This document shows positions 11,482 through 20,225 of a stretch of DNA of 64,000 nt, one piece after another. A program made the position numbers and the translations under genes. The notes beneath the pieces were generated by a model. That model worked only from the letters and a program-made list of their open reading frames with translations, ran no database searches and was not told where the DNA came from. Source of the DNA: Maridesulfovibrio ferrireducens (GTDB lineage Bacteria > Desulfobacterota > Desulfovibrionia > Desulfovibrionales > Desulfovibrionaceae); contig NZ_JAEINN010000001.1 in NCBI RefSeq assembly GCF_016342405.1, positions 248,001-312,000 on the forward strand, given 5' to 3'. How positions within the stretch are numbered: the stretch's first letter is position 1; each line of letters begins with the position of its first letter.

Positions 11482-12398
11482 GAATCGGAGATATTAAATT
11501 GAAAAATTCCATGCGATATATAAAAATTCTGACACTCGCAGTTACTCTTTGTTTATTTATAGCGTCATCAGCTTTCGCGGCTGTTTCTCTGGCCTATCCC
11601 CAAAAAGCGGGAATTGGTGAACCTTTTATGGTCAGAGTTACTTCGAATAAGAGTTTGGATTCAGTTTCTGTAAAGTGGCTCGGCGTAACGGTTCAGCCTG
11701 AAATAAGAAAGTGGAAAGGAAAATCTGTTGCTCTTGTAATGTTCGGAACAGATGTTCTTGCTGATAAGGCCGGTAAAAAGGAGTTGATTATACGCGCTGT
11801 TGAGGATGGAAAAGATCGCAAGTTCAGCCGTAAAATTAAGATTTTTAGTAAGAAATATAAAGTTCAGCGGCTTACCCTGCCTGAAAATATGGTCACCCCC
11901 CCGAAAGAAGAACTTGAACGTATCCGTAAAGACCGGGTAGAAGTTAAAGCTGCTAAAGAAACTCAATCTGAAAAAAGAATGTGGTTTGTTCCATTTCAAA
12001 GGCCGACAAAAGGAGCTCAGTCGAGTCCTTACGGAGCCCGGAGAATTTTGAACGGCAAGCCTAAGAATCCTCATCGGGGACTGGATTTCCGGGGAGCCAA
12101 GGGAACAGCTATTTATGCAATGGAAGATGGAAAAGTTTTACTGGTTAAAAACCATTACTACGCTGGTAATTCTATCTACCTTGATCACGGAAACGGGGTT
12201 GTCACGATGTATTTCCATCTTTCGCAATTCGATGTTAAGGAAGGCGACATGGTTGAGAGAGGCCAGACAATCGGTCGTATAGGATCAACCGGAAGAGTAA
12301 CCGGACCGCATCTGCATATGAGCGTAAGTGTTCAAGGCCGTCTTGTTGACCCTCGCTTTGTGTTGGAAAAAAATACGGATAAGCTGCTCGGTCTTTAA
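11478..12398 (+). CDS. M23 (LytM/lysostaphin) family metallopeptidase, secreted
   Basis: Zinc endopeptidase-fold protein predicted to act on peptidoglycan in the periplasm. A hydrophobic export signal is seen at about residues 12-35 (LTLAVTLCLFIASSAFA). The C-terminal M23 domain (about 175-295) has SPYGARR, HRGLDFRGAKGT (His and Asp zinc ligands), and the closing TGRVTGPHLHMSV with the HxH pair, so all ligands look intact. The N-terminal part is a beta-rich domain. The start is uncertain: ATG 11478 overlaps the xseA stop; an in-frame TTG at 11499 has GGAG eight bases before it and ATG 11511 also fits the signal peptide. Sits between xseA and xseB, apparently co-transcribed. Confidence 0.9.
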   Translation: MRIGDIKLKNSMRYIKILTLAVTLCLFIASSAFAAVSLAYPQKAGIGEPFMVRVTSNKSLDSVSVKWLGVTVQPEIRKWKGKSVALVMFGTDVLADKAGKKELIIRAVEDGKDRKFSRKIKIFSKKYKVQRLTLPENMVTPPKEELERIRKDRVEVKAAKETQSEKRMWFVPFQRPTKGAQSSPYGARRILNGKPKNPHRGLDFRGAKGTAIYAMEDGKVLLVKNHYYAGNSIYLDHGNGVVTMYFHLSQFDVKEGDMVERGQTIGRIGSTGRVTGPHLHMSVSVQGRLVDPRFVLEKNTDKLLGL

Positions 12399-12402
12399 GC
12401 CG

Positions 12403-12666
12403 ATGTCAGATGAAGATAATTATATGAAAGACAACAAAAGTTTTGAAGAAAGACTGGAACGTTTGAAAATAATCGTTGCAGGTCTGGAGCGGGGCGATCT
12501 TCCCCTTGAAGAGGGCGTTGCTCTTTTTAAAGAAGGACAGGCTCTTGCGAAAAATTGTGCGGATCAACTCCAGAAAGCCGCTAATGAAGTTAAAATCGTC
12601 GGCGATGGATTAATTGAAGATTTTGAAGCTAAAGTTGAAAATGAGGATATGACGGATGACAGTTAA
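12403..12666 (+). CDS. xseB: Exodeoxyribonuclease VII small subunit
   Basis: Small helical partner of XseA, needed for ExoVII assembly. The core FEERLERLKIIVAGLERGDLPLEEGVALFKEGQ-type region (shown in part; residues about 12-45) is diagnostic for the family. From ATG 12403 it is 87 residues; ATG 12424 would give 80, the family's usual length. The longer open frame beginning at 12328 runs inside the M23 gene and is rejected as the start. It overlaps ispA by 11 bases, indicating translational coupling. Confidence 0.93.
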   Translation: MSDEDNYMKDNKSFEERLERLKIIVAGLERGDLPLEEGVALFKEGQALAKNCADQLQKAANEVKIVGDGLIEDFEAKVENEDMTDDS

Positions 12667-13546
12667 AGAAAAACTTGCGGTACATGCTGCAGAAGTTGAA
12701 AAATATCTTTCAGAATGTCTTAAGGGGCAAGGCATTCCTTATGGTTTGCTTGAATCAATGGATTACAGCCTTCTTGCCGGCGGAAAGCGGCTTCGTCCCG
12801 TGCTGGTACTTGTCTGGGCACAGATGCTCGGAGCCAAGAAAGAAGCGGTTATGCCCTTTGCCGCAAGTCTCGAGATGATTCATACTTATTCATTAATACA
12901 CGACGATCTTCCCGCAATGGATGACGATGATTTGAGACGCGGCAAGCCTTCCAATCATAAAAAGTTCGGTGAAGCTACCGCAATTCTTGCCGGAGACGGA
13001 CTGCTGACAGAAGCATTCGGTTTTATGGCAAAAGCTGATGCTCCGGCAGAAGTCGTAGTAGAAGCTATAAGCCTTATGGCCCACTCTGCGGGTGCTAGCG
13101 GAATGGTCGGCGGTCAGACTGTAGATATGGAATATACCGGTCGTGATGGCATAACTCTTGACGAGCTCAAAGTTATGCACGCAATGAAAACCGGAGCTTT
13201 AATTCTTTCCGCTTGTAAGTCGGGCGCTATTCTGGCTAAAGGGGTGGGGGCGACCGAAGAAGATGTCAGACGCGCGGAAGAGTATGGCCGTTTGATTGGA
13301 GTCGCATTTCAGATTGTTGATGATGTCCTTGACGTTGTCGGTGACGAAGCTTCTCTCGGAAAACCTGTGGGAAGTGATGAAGAGCAGGGTAAGTCTACTT
13401 ATCCCAGTCTGATTGGACTTGAAGAAAGTAAAGAGCTTGCCCGCAAATATGTGGACGAAGCTGTTGAGTTGCTTGCTCCTTATTCCGGCGCAGAAGCGGA
13501 GTTGTTATCAGAGCTTGCTCAATATATAGTTGATAGAGTGTATTAA
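12656..13546 (+). CDS. ispA: Farnesyl/geranylgeranyl diphosphate synthase (short-chain polyprenyl synthase)
   Basis: Condenses IPP with allylic diphosphates to make C15 (perhaps C20) prenyl diphosphates in the cytoplasm. 296 residues, the normal IspA length. First aspartate-rich motif DDLPAMDDDDLRRG at about 83-96; second QIVDDVLDVVGD at about 219-230; substrate-binding GGKRLRP at about 42-48. The two-residue insertion in the first motif (DDxxxxD) is typical of bacterial FPP synthases. Overlaps the end of xseB. The MEP-pathway gene dxs follows after a 136-base spacer. Confidence 0.95.
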   Translation: MTVKEKLAVHAAEVEKYLSECLKGQGIPYGLLESMDYSLLAGGKRLRPVLVLVWAQMLGAKKEAVMPFAASLEMIHTYSLIHDDLPAMDDDDLRRGKPSNHKKFGEATAILAGDGLLTEAFGFMAKADAPAEVVVEAISLMAHSAGASGMVGGQTVDMEYTGRDGITLDELKVMHAMKTGALILSACKSGAILAKGVGATEEDVRRAEEYGRLIGVAFQIVDDVLDVVGDEASLGKPVGSDEEQGKSTYPSLIGLEESKELARKYVDEAVELLAPYSGAEAELLSELAQYIVDRVY

Positions 13547-13682
13547 TCGTTGTTTTTTATGAAAACACGATGGCGTTTTTGTGTTAGGTGGTTAACACTG
13601 TTAAGTAATACTTAAGTCTACTTGTGTGACATTGCCTACGTTTTTTTTGGGGAAGTATAACCCGGTGCGAGGTTCGGGGAAT

Positions 13683-15602
13683 ATGAGCAGTTCTGAAAAG
13701 TCATGTAAATGCGGGGATTATCCTCTGCTTAAAAGTATAAAGAATCCTGTCCAGATTCAGGCTCTTGGAAAAGAAGAGCAGCTTCAGCTTGCTGATGAAT
13801 TGAGGCAGTGTATTATAAATACCGTTTCCAAAGGCGGCGGGCATCTTGCTCCTTCGCTTGGAGTTATTGAATTAACCATAGCACTTTTTAAGTGTTTTGA
13901 TTTTGATACTGATCGTATTGTCTGGGACGTAGGTCATCAGGCTTATGCCTATAAAATCTTGACCGGACGTTATGAGAATTTTCATACGTTGCGCCACAAA
14001 GACGGCATCAGCGGTTTTCCGCGTATGGCGGAAAGTCCATATGATCATTTCGGTGTAGGGCATTCAAGTACGTCTATTTCCGCCGTTCTGGGCATGGCTG
14101 TTGCCAATGACCTTGATGGCGGAGATCGTAATTGTGTTGCTGTAATCGGTGACGGGTCCATGACTGCGGGAGAGGCTTTCGAAGGTCTTAATCAGGCCGG
14201 TGGAATGAAGCGTAAAATGGTTGTCGTTTTAAACGATAACGAGATGTCTATCTCGGCCAACGTGGGTGCTTTGTCTTCGTTCCTCAGTCGTAAGCTGTCT
14301 CATCCTGTTCTGACCAGATTCAAAAAAGATTTTGAAGGTCTTCTGAAACAGATTCCTAAGATCGGGGACGATCTTGCTATGTATGCCAAGCGTGGCGAAG
14401 ACTCTTTTAAAAGTTTCTTCACCCCGGGAATGCTTTTCGAAGCACTTGATTTCACTTATCTGGGACCGATTGACGGGCATAATACCGAGGCCCTTATCGA
14501 AGTTTTCGAACAGGTTAAAAAACTTGATACTCCTGTACTTGTTCATGTTTTAACAACCAAAGGTAAGGGGTATGCCCCTGCTGAAAATAATCCTACTTAT
14601 TTTCATGGGGTTGGAAGTTTCGAGCCTGAAACAGGTATGGCTGCCAAGTTTAAAGGCGGACTCCCTTCATATACTGAAGTTTTCGGTAAGACTCTTTGTA
14701 AGCTTGCAGCTAAAGATGATAAAATTGTAGCCATCACTGCTGCAATGCCTGAAGGAACCGGAACAGATTGTTTCAGAGAAATTTTCCCTGACAGATTTGT
14801 CGACGTAGGTATTTGTGAGCAGCATGCTGTGACTTTTGCCGCCGGACTTGCAACTATGGGTTACAAGCCTGCTGTTGCGATTTATTCGACATTTTATCAG
14901 AGGGCATATGATCAGATAGTGCATGACGTTTGTCTGCAAAATTTGAATGTAAACTTTTTCCTTGATCGCGGTGGATTGGTCGGCGCTGACGGCGCGACTC
15001 ATCACGGCGTTTTCGATATGTCTTTCATGCGTCATATTCCTAATATTATCTGCATGGCTCCTAAAGATGAATCTGAGCTTGCACGCATGGTTGCAACTGC
15101 TATTGATTTTGACGGTCCTGCTGCGGTTCGTTATCCGCGTGGAGTAGGAATCGGCGCTGTACTGGAAAAAGATCCTTCTCTTCTTGAAATAGGCGAAGGA
15201 GAACTTCTCCGTGATGGATTTGACGGGTTACTGATTACTCTGGGTTCCAGAGTCTGGCCTGCCGTTGAAGCTGTTGAAGAACTTGACGATGAATCCGGTA
15301 AATCCGTAGCAGTCTTCAACGCACGCTTTTTAAAGCCGCTGCCTGAAAAACAGATTCTAGAACTGGCTGCCCGTTTTAAACGGATTGTCATTGTTGAAGA
15401 AAATGCTAAAGCCGGTGGATTCAGTTCCGCTGTAGTTGAGTTGCTTGTTGATTCAAACGCAATTGACGGGCATCATATAAAACGGCTTGGTATTCCTGAT
15501 CGGTTTATTGAGCATGGAACACAGAAAGAACTTCGTGAAGAACTCGGTATAGATAAGAATGGAATGAAAAAGGCAATGCTTGAATTGCTGAACAAAGAGT
15601 AG
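13683..15602 (+). CDS. dxs: 1-deoxy-D-xylulose-5-phosphate synthase
   Basis: First enzyme of the MEP pathway, condensing pyruvate and glyceraldehyde 3-phosphate with thiamine diphosphate. From ATG 13683 the protein is 639 residues, close to the 620 of E. coli; this start has GGGGA just upstream, whereas the frame from 13626 adds 19 residues unlike the family. ThDP motif GDGSMTAGEAFEGLNQAG at about 155-172; DVGHQAY and HHG-type histidines are present. The transketolase-type central domain contains DVGICEQHAV and the C-terminal domain VVEENAKAGGFS. Last gene of the ispG-dxs block; a terminator follows. Confidence 0.96.
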   Translation: MSSSEKSCKCGDYPLLKSIKNPVQIQALGKEEQLQLADELRQCIINTVSKGGGHLAPSLGVIELTIALFKCFDFDTDRIVWDVGHQAYAYKILTGRYENFHTLRHKDGISGFPRMAESPYDHFGVGHSSTSISAVLGMAVANDLDGGDRNCVAVIGDGSMTAGEAFEGLNQAGGMKRKMVVVLNDNEMSISANVGALSSFLSRKLSHPVLTRFKKDFEGLLKQIPKIGDDLAMYAKRGEDSFKSFFTPGMLFEALDFTYLGPIDGHNTEALIEVFEQVKKLDTPVLVHVLTTKGKGYAPAENNPTYFHGVGSFEPETGMAAKFKGGLPSYTEVFGKTLCKLAAKDDKIVAITAAMPEGTGTDCFREIFPDRFVDVGICEQHAVTFAAGLATMGYKPAVAIYSTFYQRAYDQIVHDVCLQNLNVNFFLDRGGLVGADGATHHGVFDMSFMRHIPNIICMAPKDESELARMVATAIDFDGPAAVRYPRGVGIGAVLEKDPSLLEIGEGELLRDGFDGLLITLGSRVWPAVEAVEELDDESGKSVAVFNARFLKPLPEKQILELAARFKRIVIVEENAKAGGFSSAVVELLVDSNAIDGHHIKRLGIPDRFIEHGTQKELREELGIDKNGMKKAMLELLNKE

Positions 15603-15624
15603 TTTTTACTAGACTAGAAAGTAT

Positions 15625-15659
15625 AAAATCCTGCCGGAGTAATTCGGCAGGATTTTTTT
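15625..15659. terminator. Terminator after dxs, shared with the convergent gene
   Basis: AAATCCTGCCG and CGGCAGGATTT form an 11-bp stem with an 8-base loop, followed by seven Ts on the plus strand and an A run that gives Ts on the minus strand. Confidence 0.9.
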
Positions 15660-15677
15660 ATGGCTGAACTGATGAGT

Positions 15678-16196
15678 TTAATTTGTTTTTAAGAGCAGTT
15701 TTCCCGAATCAGCAGTAATCCCGTCAGGTGCTTTTTCCCCGAAAGTTTGAAGAATAAGATCTGCATCTACGATTACACCCTGTTTCAGAAGGCCGGGACC
15801 GCCTTCTTTGGCTATCAGGTTGAAGAGTTTGACTGTTACGAGCATTTCGCCTTCACCTACATCTTCGGTGTTTTTCGCACTTATTTCGCTGCGAAATGCG
15901 CTGATAGCCGTATCTCGTCCCATCGCCATTCCTGCAACGCCGGGCAATGCTCCTGAAAGTGATAAAATATCACCGTCTTTTACTCTGACCGAATCAATGT
16001 CGTCCGCAGGGCAATTATTCAGGAAAACAGTTCGAACTCTTTGTTCTATATAATCAGGAGCAAAACCGACACAACTTTTAATAAATTCCCGTATGCTCAT
16101 TCCTGCTGTTCCGCGCACACCGACTCCTTTTTGAAGAAGCGTTACAGTGCCGGGTGTTTCTGCTGTAATGGTTATAGGAATCATATTTTTATACAT
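15678..16196 (-). CDS. Hypothetical protein, possibly with a beta-grasp-like segment
   Basis: A 172-residue soluble protein I cannot assign to a family. I place the start at ATG 16196 because AAGGGAG lies six bases upstream; a longer frame to 16235 passes through a perfect palindrome. Residues about 70-90 (VRVKDGDILSLSGALPGVAG) recall the C-terminal turn of MoaD/ThiS-like beta-grasp proteins; this is a visual resemblance only, and the terminal GG is not at the end of the chain. No signal peptide or membrane segment. Between it and the acyl-CoA ligase upstream lies a 19-bp palindrome, so it may have its own promoter. Confidence 0.75.
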   Translation of the reverse strand: MYKNMIPITITAETPGTVTLLQKGVGVRGTAGMSIREFIKSCVGFAPDYIEQRVRTVFLNNCPADDIDSVRVKDGDILSLSGALPGVAGMAMGRDTAISAFRSEISAKNTEDVGEGEMLVTVKLFNLIAKEGGPGLLKQGVIVDADLILQTFGEKAPDGITADSGKLLLKTN

Positions 16197-16223
16197 GCTT
16201 ATCTCCCTTTGCTTCATTCGTTT

Positions 16224-16265
16224 AATACAGCTCATTATGTTTTTTTAAACATAATGAGCTGTATT
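16224..16265. repeat. Perfect 19-bp inverted repeat with 4-base loop
   Basis: AATACAGCTCATTATGTTT, loop TTTT, and its exact reverse complement. It lies 28 bases before the ATG of the 15678-16196 gene and 62 bases after the fadD stop, both on the minus strand. Could be a terminator for fadD (no strong T run follows) or an operator for the downstream gene. Confidence 0.7.
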
Positions 16266-16327
16266 ATTTGATTTATTAACAATGGGTGTAAGATGTAGCT
16301 TTGTCAAATATGAGTGGTGAATTTTAT

Positions 16328-18007
16328 TTATTTCTTTTTCTGAGCTTCCTCTTCGCGCAAAGCCCGTCTCAATACTTTTCCTACCATTGTTTTAGGTAGT
16401 TCTTTGCGGAATTCAACTTTTCTGGGGACTTTATATCCGGCCAGTTTTTCGCGGCAATAGCCAATAACTTCTGTACGATCCATGGATTGCCCTTCTTTCA
16501 GGACAATATATACTTTAATGACTTCGCCGCGGGTTTTGTGCGGCAAGCCTACTGTTACTGCTTCTTGAATTTTGGGGTGTTCATATAAAATTTCATCTAC
16601 TTCACGAGGGTAAATATTGTAACCGCTGGATATGATCATATCTTTTTTGCGGTCAACTATATAAAAATATCCTTCCTCGTCCATGTAGGCGATATCCCCG
16701 GTGTAAAGCCAGCCGTTGCGTAAGGCTCCGGCAGTTTCATCGGGTTTATTGTAATACCCTTTCATGACTTGAGGGCCGCGAACAATAAGTTCACCCATCT
16801 TACCGGGAGGGAGATGCAGACTGCCCACTTCCATATCAACGATTGCGGCATCGGTGCCTGGAAGAGGCACACCGATTGATCCTGCTTTTTTCGTGCCGTC
16901 AAGAGGATTGAGATGTGTCACCGGGGAAGCTTCTGTCAGTCCGTATCCTTCAACTATTGTTGAACCGAATACGGAGTTAAACTGTTGAATTGCTTCAACA
17001 GGCATAGGCGAAGATCCGGAAAGGCAATATTTGATTGAAGCTATATCGAACTTGGCCAATTCTTTTTGCTGGAGCAGAGAAATGTATAAGGAAGGTGCTC
17101 CGGGGAAAAGAGTCGGCTTTAATTTGTGCATAGCCTTAAGGACATCCAGCGGCACATAGCGCGGGAAAGGAACCATTGTAGCCCCTAAGGATGTCGAAAA
17201 ATTAAGACAGACAGTAAGTCCGTATATATGGAAATACGGCAGAATTCCGAGAACAACCTCTTGCTGTTGTCCAAGCTTATGCAGCATTGCGTGGAATTGC
17301 TGTATGTTGGCCCCGAGGTTTGCGTGCGTGACGTTACACCCTTTAGACAGTCCTGTGGTACCCCCTGTATATTGAAGCAGGGCAGTGTCTTCTAATGGAC
17401 GAATATTGGGTGCGGAGTAAGTTTCTTTTCCTTCCAGCAACGTTTTCCATTTCAGGATGGATGAACCGTTGTATGGAACTTTAGGCGTATTATGATTTTT
17501 TAAGCTTTTCAGATTATATAGCTGTTTGAGCGGGAATTTTAGAGCGTCTGAAATTCTTGTGATGTAATATTTACGGACAGGTAATTTGTCGCGCAGTTTT
17601 TGCAGCTTGGGCCAAAGCATATCCAGAGTGATAATTATCTGGGCGCCGGAATCATTTATTTGATGTATGATTTCGGTTTCCATATAAAGAGGATTGGTCA
17701 ATGTGACGACTGCACCTGCTTTAAGGACGGCCCAATAGGATATAATCATCTGCGGGGTGTTGGGGAGCATTAATGCCACCCTGTCACCCGTTTTGATTCC
17801 GTTTTTGCGGAGGTTGGCCGCCATTACTTCGGCTGCGTTTTTCAGCTTTTCATAAGTAATAGACCAGTTTTGAAATTCTATAGCTTTTCGTTTAGGCCAT
17901 TTTTCAGCTGTTCTGTCCAAATAGTCAAAGAGAGGGCAATTATTAAAATCCAGACTCTTTGGTACTTCAGGGTCGTAATGATCAAGCCATGGGCGATTAA
18001 GTTTCAC
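16328..18007 (-). CDS. fadD: Long-chain fatty acid--CoA ligase (FadD-type acyl-CoA synthetase)
   Basis: ANL-superfamily enzyme activating fatty acids to acyl-AMP then acyl-CoA at the cytoplasmic side of the membrane. 559 residues, standard FadD length. P-loop motif YTGGTTGLSKG at 213-223; GYGLTEASPVTH at about 354-365; YTGDIAYMDEEGYFYIVDRKKD (shown in part; core TGDIAYMDEEGY) with the conserved Arg/Lys-Lys-Asp hinge; GYNIYPREVDE; and a C-terminal PKTMVGKVLRR with the catalytic Lys. All adenylation motifs look intact. Chain-length preference cannot be read from sequence. It stands alone, with spacers on both sides. Confidence 0.93.
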   Translation of the reverse strand: MKLNRPWLDHYDPEVPKSLDFNNCPLFDYLDRTAEKWPKRKAIEFQNWSITYEKLKNAAEVMAANLRKNGIKTGDRVALMLPNTPQMIISYWAVLKAGAVVTLTNPLYMETEIIHQINDSGAQIIITLDMLWPKLQKLRDKLPVRKYYITRISDALKFPLKQLYNLKSLKNHNTPKVPYNGSSILKWKTLLEGKETYSAPNIRPLEDTALLQYTGGTTGLSKGCNVTHANLGANIQQFHAMLHKLGQQQEVVLGILPYFHIYGLTVCLNFSTSLGATMVPFPRYVPLDVLKAMHKLKPTLFPGAPSLYISLLQQKELAKFDIASIKYCLSGSSPMPVEAIQQFNSVFGSTIVEGYGLTEASPVTHLNPLDGTKKAGSIGVPLPGTDAAIVDMEVGSLHLPPGKMGELIVRGPQVMKGYYNKPDETAGALRNGWLYTGDIAYMDEEGYFYIVDRKKDMIISSGYNIYPREVDEILYEHPKIQEAVTVGLPHKTRGEVIKVYIVLKEGQSMDRTEVIGYCREKLAGYKVPRKVEFRKELPKTMVGKVLRRALREEEAQKKK

Positions 18008-18120
18008 TCAACACCTTCCAATTATTCAATATTTATCTGATACCCTTGAATCAAGGGCAGGTTTCAGCTGCAAAGAGGCGTGAGTATATGGATCAGTTTA
18101 AGTTCTGGCAAGTATGTATA

Positions 18121-18759
18121 TTAATTGCGAGTCGCCGGGGTAAAAATGGATAAAATATAGTCAGTTAAGCCTTTATTTGCTCCCGTACCGCATTCTGAGA
18201 AGGGACATCCCAAGGCGAAGGGAACTTCCAGAGGTCTCGGTGTGCCATGGTAAACGACGAAATCCCGCTGTGCTTTATCTTCTTTTATGAGAACCTGCAT
18301 GGTAATAAAACAAGTGTCGGGGCCGCTTTTTATTTTTTGAATTTCAGGAGACCATTCGCTGATTAAAACCGGATAACTATTGAAGAAAGGCCATCCTCCG
18401 TAGTTGTCTACTTCGAAACCGACTCTTTCAGATCTTCGTTCTACTGCCAGTTTGGGAGAAATACTTCCGATTCTGGCTTCAATAAGGTAGTTTACGTCAC
18501 CGTTCGGGGAATAATGATAGCCTAATCCTTCGAGAGCTGTGATAATGTTCTGTTCGATGGGAACAATACCGGATTCAAGGTTTTGAGCACTGCCGTCGCC
18601 TTGTAATTGAAATAGTACAACTTTGACATTAAAAGAACCTGAACTGGGGTTAAATACAGTCATCGGAACTGCCGGCTTCGTGTTGTGGCTGGAACAACCT
18701 GTTATCATCAGCAGGAACATGACCGTAATTAATTTTATAATTGCAGATTCTTTAAGCAT
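18121..18759 (-). CDS. Hypothetical lipoprotein
   Basis: 212 residues beginning with a charged N-terminus, a hydrophobic segment and the lipobox MITGC (Cys at about residue 22), so it is probably exported, lipidated and anchored in the cell envelope. The remainder is a beta-rich sequence of no family I recognise; there are no haem, zinc or ATPase motifs. A late cysteine pair (GCPFSEC) could form a disulfide. It is transcribed divergently from cheV with about 140 bases between them. Confidence 0.75.
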   Translation of the reverse strand: MLKESAIIKLITVMFLLMITGCSSHNTKPAVPMTVFNPSSGSFNVKVVLFQLQGDGSAQNLESGIVPIEQNIITALEGLGYHYSPNGDVNYLIEARIGSISPKLAVERRSERVGFEVDNYGGWPFFNSYPVLISEWSPEIQKIKSGPDTCFITMQVLIKEDKAQRDFVVYHGTPRPLEVPFALGCPFSECGTGANKGLTDYILSIFTPATRN

Positions 18760-18898
18760 AGTATCCTCTGTTTTTTTTATAATAAATATTGCTAAGTGCT
18801 TTCGTATACCATTACAGTTAATGGGGCAAACAGATTGCGAAAGCCGGCGTTAAACTTTTATGGTAGAGTCTCAATATCGAAGTTGAGTGGGGTAATTT

Positions 18899-19864
18899 AT
18901 GAGCGGGAATGATATCTTGTTGGATGCTGGAACAAATGAATTTGAAATAATTGAATTTTTTATTGATGACGCTGACGCTGGCTCTGGCGTCCAAAATAAA
19001 GATTATTTCGGAATCAATGTTGCCAAAGTTTTGGAAGTTGTGGAGGCTCCGAAGGGACTTCATTCTGCCGAAGGCGCTCCGCACCCCAGCTATCTGGGAA
19101 CAATGTCGCTTCGGGATATGATCTTACCGGTGATTGACCTTTCCGTCTGGCTCGATATTCCCCGTAAGGAATCGGAATTTCAATTGATTATAGTAACTGA
19201 GATCAATTCGGTGGTTACTGGTTTTCTTGTTAGTGGAGTAACGCAGATTCATAGAATCGGTTGGACTGATTTAAAGACTCCCAACAAGTATATAGCGGAT
19301 ATGGATACAAACTGTATCACGGGAACAATCAGTATTAAGGATCGTTTTGTTTTAATGATCGATCTTGAAAGAATTTTGGGTGAGCTTGATCCGGGCATGG
19401 CCGAGAATCTGGAAGGCGGAGGAGCCTTGGCTCCTGAAAAATGGTCTGCACTTATTGTTGATGATTCCGCTTCTGTCCGCGTTCTGCTGAATAAAAATTT
19501 TGAAGCGGCTAATTTCGATGTACAGCTTTTCACCAACGGGCTTGAAGCATGGGAAGGATTGCTGGCTATGCGGGATAAAGCAAAAGAAGGCGGAAAATCT
19601 ATTACAGACATGGTGGATGTGATTGTTTCGGATATCGAGATGCCTCAAATGGATGGTTATACGCTTACCCGTCAGATCAAGGAAGATGCTGAACTGTCAA
19701 AGCTGCCGGTGATTTTGTTTTCTTCGCTGATAACGAAGGGGCTTTATCATAAAGGTGAGAAGGTTAAAGCAGACGATCAGGTCACCAAACCTGAATTCGG
19801 GGCTCTTACAGGACGGGCCATAACGCAGATTGAAAAATATAAAGCTAAACGGGCCGAAGCTTAA
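18899..19864 (+). CDS. cheV: CheV-type chemotaxis coupling protein (CheW + receiver)
   Basis: Cytoplasmic adaptor that couples chemoreceptors to CheA and is itself phosphorylated. 321 residues: a CheW domain at about 15-165 (YFGINVAKVLEVVE, ILPVIDLSVWL, GTISIKDRFVLMIDLERIL) and a receiver domain at about 180-312. The receiver has the acidic pair in LIVDDSASVR (about 183-192), the phospho-acceptor Asp in IVSDIEMPQMDG (about 245), the Thr/Ser position in LFSSLIT and Lys in VTKPEF, so it looks competent for phosphorylation. No other che genes are adjacent; a methyl-accepting receptor lies at 52-54 kb. Confidence 0.93.
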   Translation: MSGNDILLDAGTNEFEIIEFFIDDADAGSGVQNKDYFGINVAKVLEVVEAPKGLHSAEGAPHPSYLGTMSLRDMILPVIDLSVWLDIPRKESEFQLIIVTEINSVVTGFLVSGVTQIHRIGWTDLKTPNKYIADMDTNCITGTISIKDRFVLMIDLERILGELDPGMAENLEGGGALAPEKWSALIVDDSASVRVLLNKNFEAANFDVQLFTNGLEAWEGLLAMRDKAKEGGKSITDMVDVIVSDIEMPQMDGYTLTRQIKEDAELSKLPVILFSSLITKGLYHKGEKVKADDQVTKPEFGALTGRAITQIEKYKAKRAEA

Positions 19865-19870
19865 CATTAC

Positions 19871-19904
19871 AAAAACCCCTGCCGGATATTCCGACAGGGG
19901 TTTT
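19871..19904. terminator. Bidirectional terminator between cheV and the small lipoprotein gene
   Basis: AAAACCCCTG and CAGGGGTTTT flank a GC-rich loop, with A/T runs on both sides, between convergent genes. Confidence 0.9.
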
Positions 19905-19925
19905 AATCTTTTTGACTTCAGCTGA

Positions 19926-20204
19926 TTATTTTTTATACCAGCCGCGTCCGGTCATACATTTTTCAAAAGTATTTGCCTGAGCATAGTTGCCGGAAAATTC
20001 AGCTTGGTATGTAGTTGGTTCTGGAGGTGCTCCGTCTGTTTCTGCTCCAATGGGAACCTGCTGCGCTGCTCGTTGCCGACAGAAAGCTTTATCTTTTGCA
20101 AGAATTTTATTCCGCTGTGCAGGGTCAACTATATTTGAATTATGCCATGAGGAACATCCGCCTAAAATCAGCAGTGTAGCGATAACTGTTAAAAGTCTTT
20201 TCAT
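19926..20204 (-). CDS. Small lipoprotein, hypothetical
   Basis: 92 residues with a classic signal peptide and lipobox ILGGC (Cys at 17). The mature part contains two further cysteines (CRQRAAQQ and FEKCMTGRGW), a layout seen in several small proteobacterial lipoproteins whose C-terminus is FxxCMxxxGW; those are of unknown function. A GGAG lies before the ATG. It follows gpsA on the same strand with only 21 bases between them, so it may be the distal gene of that transcript. Confidence 0.75.
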   Translation of the reverse strand: MKRLLTVIATLLILGGCSSWHNSNIVDPAQRNKILAKDKAFCRQRAAQQVPIGAETDGAPPEPTTYQAEFSGNYAQANTFEKCMTGRGWYKK

Positions 20205-20225
20205 AGCTAACTCCTTTTCCGTTTT

